Of a DNA stretch of 64,000 nucleotides, positions 62,587-64,000 are shown piece after piece. The notes below the pieces were generated by a model. That model searched no databases and was not told the origin of the DNA. It saw only the letters and a program-made list of their open reading frames with translations. Every line of letters starts with the position of its first letter. Position 1 is the stretch's first letter. The translations under genes and the position numbers were made by a program. Source of the stretch: Strigamia acuminata (Eukaryota > Arthropoda > Chilopoda > Geophilomorpha > Linotaeniidae); the NCBI GenBank assembly GCA_949358305.1, contig OX442322.1:3472001-3536000 (forward strand), written 5' to 3'.

Positions 62587-62935
62587 AATCCCCCTTAAAT
62601 AATTGGAAGTGTTTACACTTTCACTTATTTCCATCCTAATGGATATAAATGCTTTTGTCAGGCTTGATATATCTTGGGAGATGCTGTGACTTCCAATTCT
62701 GAATTTAGTTGTTTAACTCAATTAGATTGCCTAAGTTCAGGATTTTTCAATAGCACAAATTCGATTTTGTTCTACGTAATTTAGTCAAGTTTATTAATAA
62801 ATAATAAAACTTCCTTCCGATAATATTGACAATTAAGCATCATCACGTCCCCCTTAATTGTCGTGACTATAGTCAATTCTTTAGAAAAGACATCGCATCG
62901 CACAATTGCAAATTCCCGAGCTCTCAAAGCTCGCT
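62587..62935 (-). other. gypsy-6 3' untranslated part with two polypurine tracts
   Basis: No gene. A second tract, AATTAAGGGGGACG (about 62845-62858 on the minus strand), lies 260 bases upstream of the LTR-adjacent one and is followed by TGATGATG. It may be an extra priming site or an older LTR edge. Confidence 0.5.
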
Positions 62936-63552
62936 TTAACGATTTTTGGCCCTTTTTCTTGGATAGTTACATGGTGATGTATAGTGTAACTTGTGTCGTA
63001 TCTCTAACGACCGTAAACCTGGAGTTGGCATTCGAACACGTCGGTGTGTATGTGCCGATTGCAAACATTGGTTTGTAATCAAAGTTTCTTCACATACAGC
63101 TGTGTTTGGTAATTGAAAACGCTTGTTTTCAGTTCTTAATTCCTCTTTTTTTATCGAGTTAAGTGAATCAAACCTTTCACTTGAAATAATTTGATTCGCC
63201 AAGTTTTGACTGGGGTTTCCACAATCAAGTGACTTTGATTGGGCTTTAGCAGAGAATCCACTGAATTCAATGGAACATTATCTGGATTTATCCACTGATT
63301 TCGTTTATCCATAGTTTTTACATGAAGTATTGCTTCCCTTAGGATCGCAAATCGATTTCGATCTAATTCATACACTTGACAGTAGACTGTCAGATCATCC
63401 GGAATTACTTCGGATTGATTTTTGAACGGTTGGTAACTTAGATCTAAGTTTGCCTGCTCATTTTCTCCTAAAGGTTGATAACTTAGATTTAAACTATCAC
63501 CTTCATTATCTCCTTCTTCAGAGTCAAATATGGTAAACGGTTGTTGAGCCAT
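62936..63552 (-). pseudogene. gypsy-6 3' ORF, unknown, probably frameshifted
   Basis: Two overlapping minus-strand frames (63151-63552 and 62936-63202). The first starts MAQQPFTIFDSEEGD and has two copies of LxLSYQPxxxN near residues 20-45, then a mixed-charge segment. It stops next to an A/T-rich run, while the other frame continues with SERFDSLNSIKKEELRTE. They may be one gene split by an indel. Position, just upstream of the polypurine tract and 3' LTR, is that of ORF3 in gypsy-1 and gypsy-3, but I see no sequence similarity to either. No domain recognised. Confidence 0.45.
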
Positions 63553-64000
63553 ATTAAAACTTGAACAATTCAGAAATAAAGAATTCTTTAGTATTAAAGA
63601 ATTAAATATACACTTTTAAAAGAACAATACAATACACTTTCAAAAGGAAACCACTTCTAAATCTTTAAAAAAGTGAAATTAAACTTTGCGTTGTTTAATA
63701 CGCGTTAAACTTTCAAAAGAATTAAAGCAAAACACTAAATATCAGAATTTTAAACTGGCGTGATTAAAAGCACGCTTAATTCAAAGTTAACAATAAAAGA
63801 ATAAACAATACTTAGCTTTGCAGGTTACGGCGCGGTAATTCGAATCGGGACTAAACGGGACGGCGTGGTCAAGATGGCTACTGGAACACATCTATCCGGG
63901 TCTGGTCTGGTGGTCTGGGTCCACGCTTAAATCTGGATCCTAATCTGCGCCTCTGTGATTGGTGAATTTTGGTTTCACCTTAATTAGTAGTTCTCTACTA
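63553..64000. other. Non-coding end of window
   Basis: AT-rich up to about 63820, then mixed. No gene or repeat recognised. Presumably internal sequence of gypsy-6, which continues beyond the window. Confidence 0.4.

Noticed and set aside
1-64000. DNA polymerase B gene of the Polinton
   Set aside because: Searched for by its length and typical motifs among all long frames; none present, so the element is incomplete here.

Overview
This 64 kb window is almost entirely transposable-element sequence from an animal genome, most probably an insect. The evidence is the mix of elements: Ty1/copia and Ty3/gypsy LTR retrotransposons primed by animal tRNAs, plus a Polinton/Maverick (adintovirus-like) DNA element with a double-jelly-roll capsid gene of the type common in arthropods. 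I see no host gene, rRNA, tRNA gene or CRISPR array. The species cannot be told from the sequence.

Layout. A 68-bp inverted repeat at 5-73 and 44743-44810 looks like the terminal repeats of one Polinton. Its right arm (36.45-44.8 kb) still carries a coiled-coil protein, an adenovirus-type protease, a pX-like protein, major and minor capsid genes, a DUF8207-type protein, a packaging ATPase, a zinc-ribbon/phospholipase A2 gene, a chromodomain integrase and a second adenovirus-type protease. Five of these genes are broken by stops or a frameshift. No DNA polymerase B is present. The left arm is replaced by a mosaic of LTR elements: copia-1 fragment (352-1803, -), copia-2 (1854-6034, +), a piece of another copia (6038-6740, +), copia-3 (about 6745-10883 and 24407-26005, -), gypsy-1 (10884-24406, -, complete, 996-bp LTRs that look identical, TSD ACTC) inside the copia-3 leader, copia-4 (26043-30263, -), the 3' end of gypsy-2 (about 30340-32377, +), copia-5 (32400-35741, -) and a copia RT fragment (36166-36452, -).

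To the right, an old gypsy LTR (LTR-5, minus strand, 44811-45830 and 61774-about 62409) is split by gypsy-3 (45831-61773, +, 1747-bp LTRs, TSD GGCT). Gypsy-3 itself contains a solo LTR of a related family (LTR-4, 55782-57370, TSD CACT). The window ends in the 3' part of another gypsy element on the minus strand (gypsy-6).

How the genes work together. In gypsy-1 and gypsy-3, gag and pol are linked by a canonical -1 frameshift signal (A AAA AAC followed by a hairpin). A third ORF lies 3' of pol, in the env position. It has no envelope features, and its ATG directly follows a splice-acceptor-like CAG in both families, so it is probably made from a spliced RNA. A homologous ORF3 remnant sits in gypsy-2. 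The third ORF, and the tandem hairpin arrays in the transcribed part of LTR-3, LTR-4 and LTR-5, are the least familiar features here. Dense nesting of full and broken elements resembles a heterochromatic TE nest or piRNA cluster, but that is inference.
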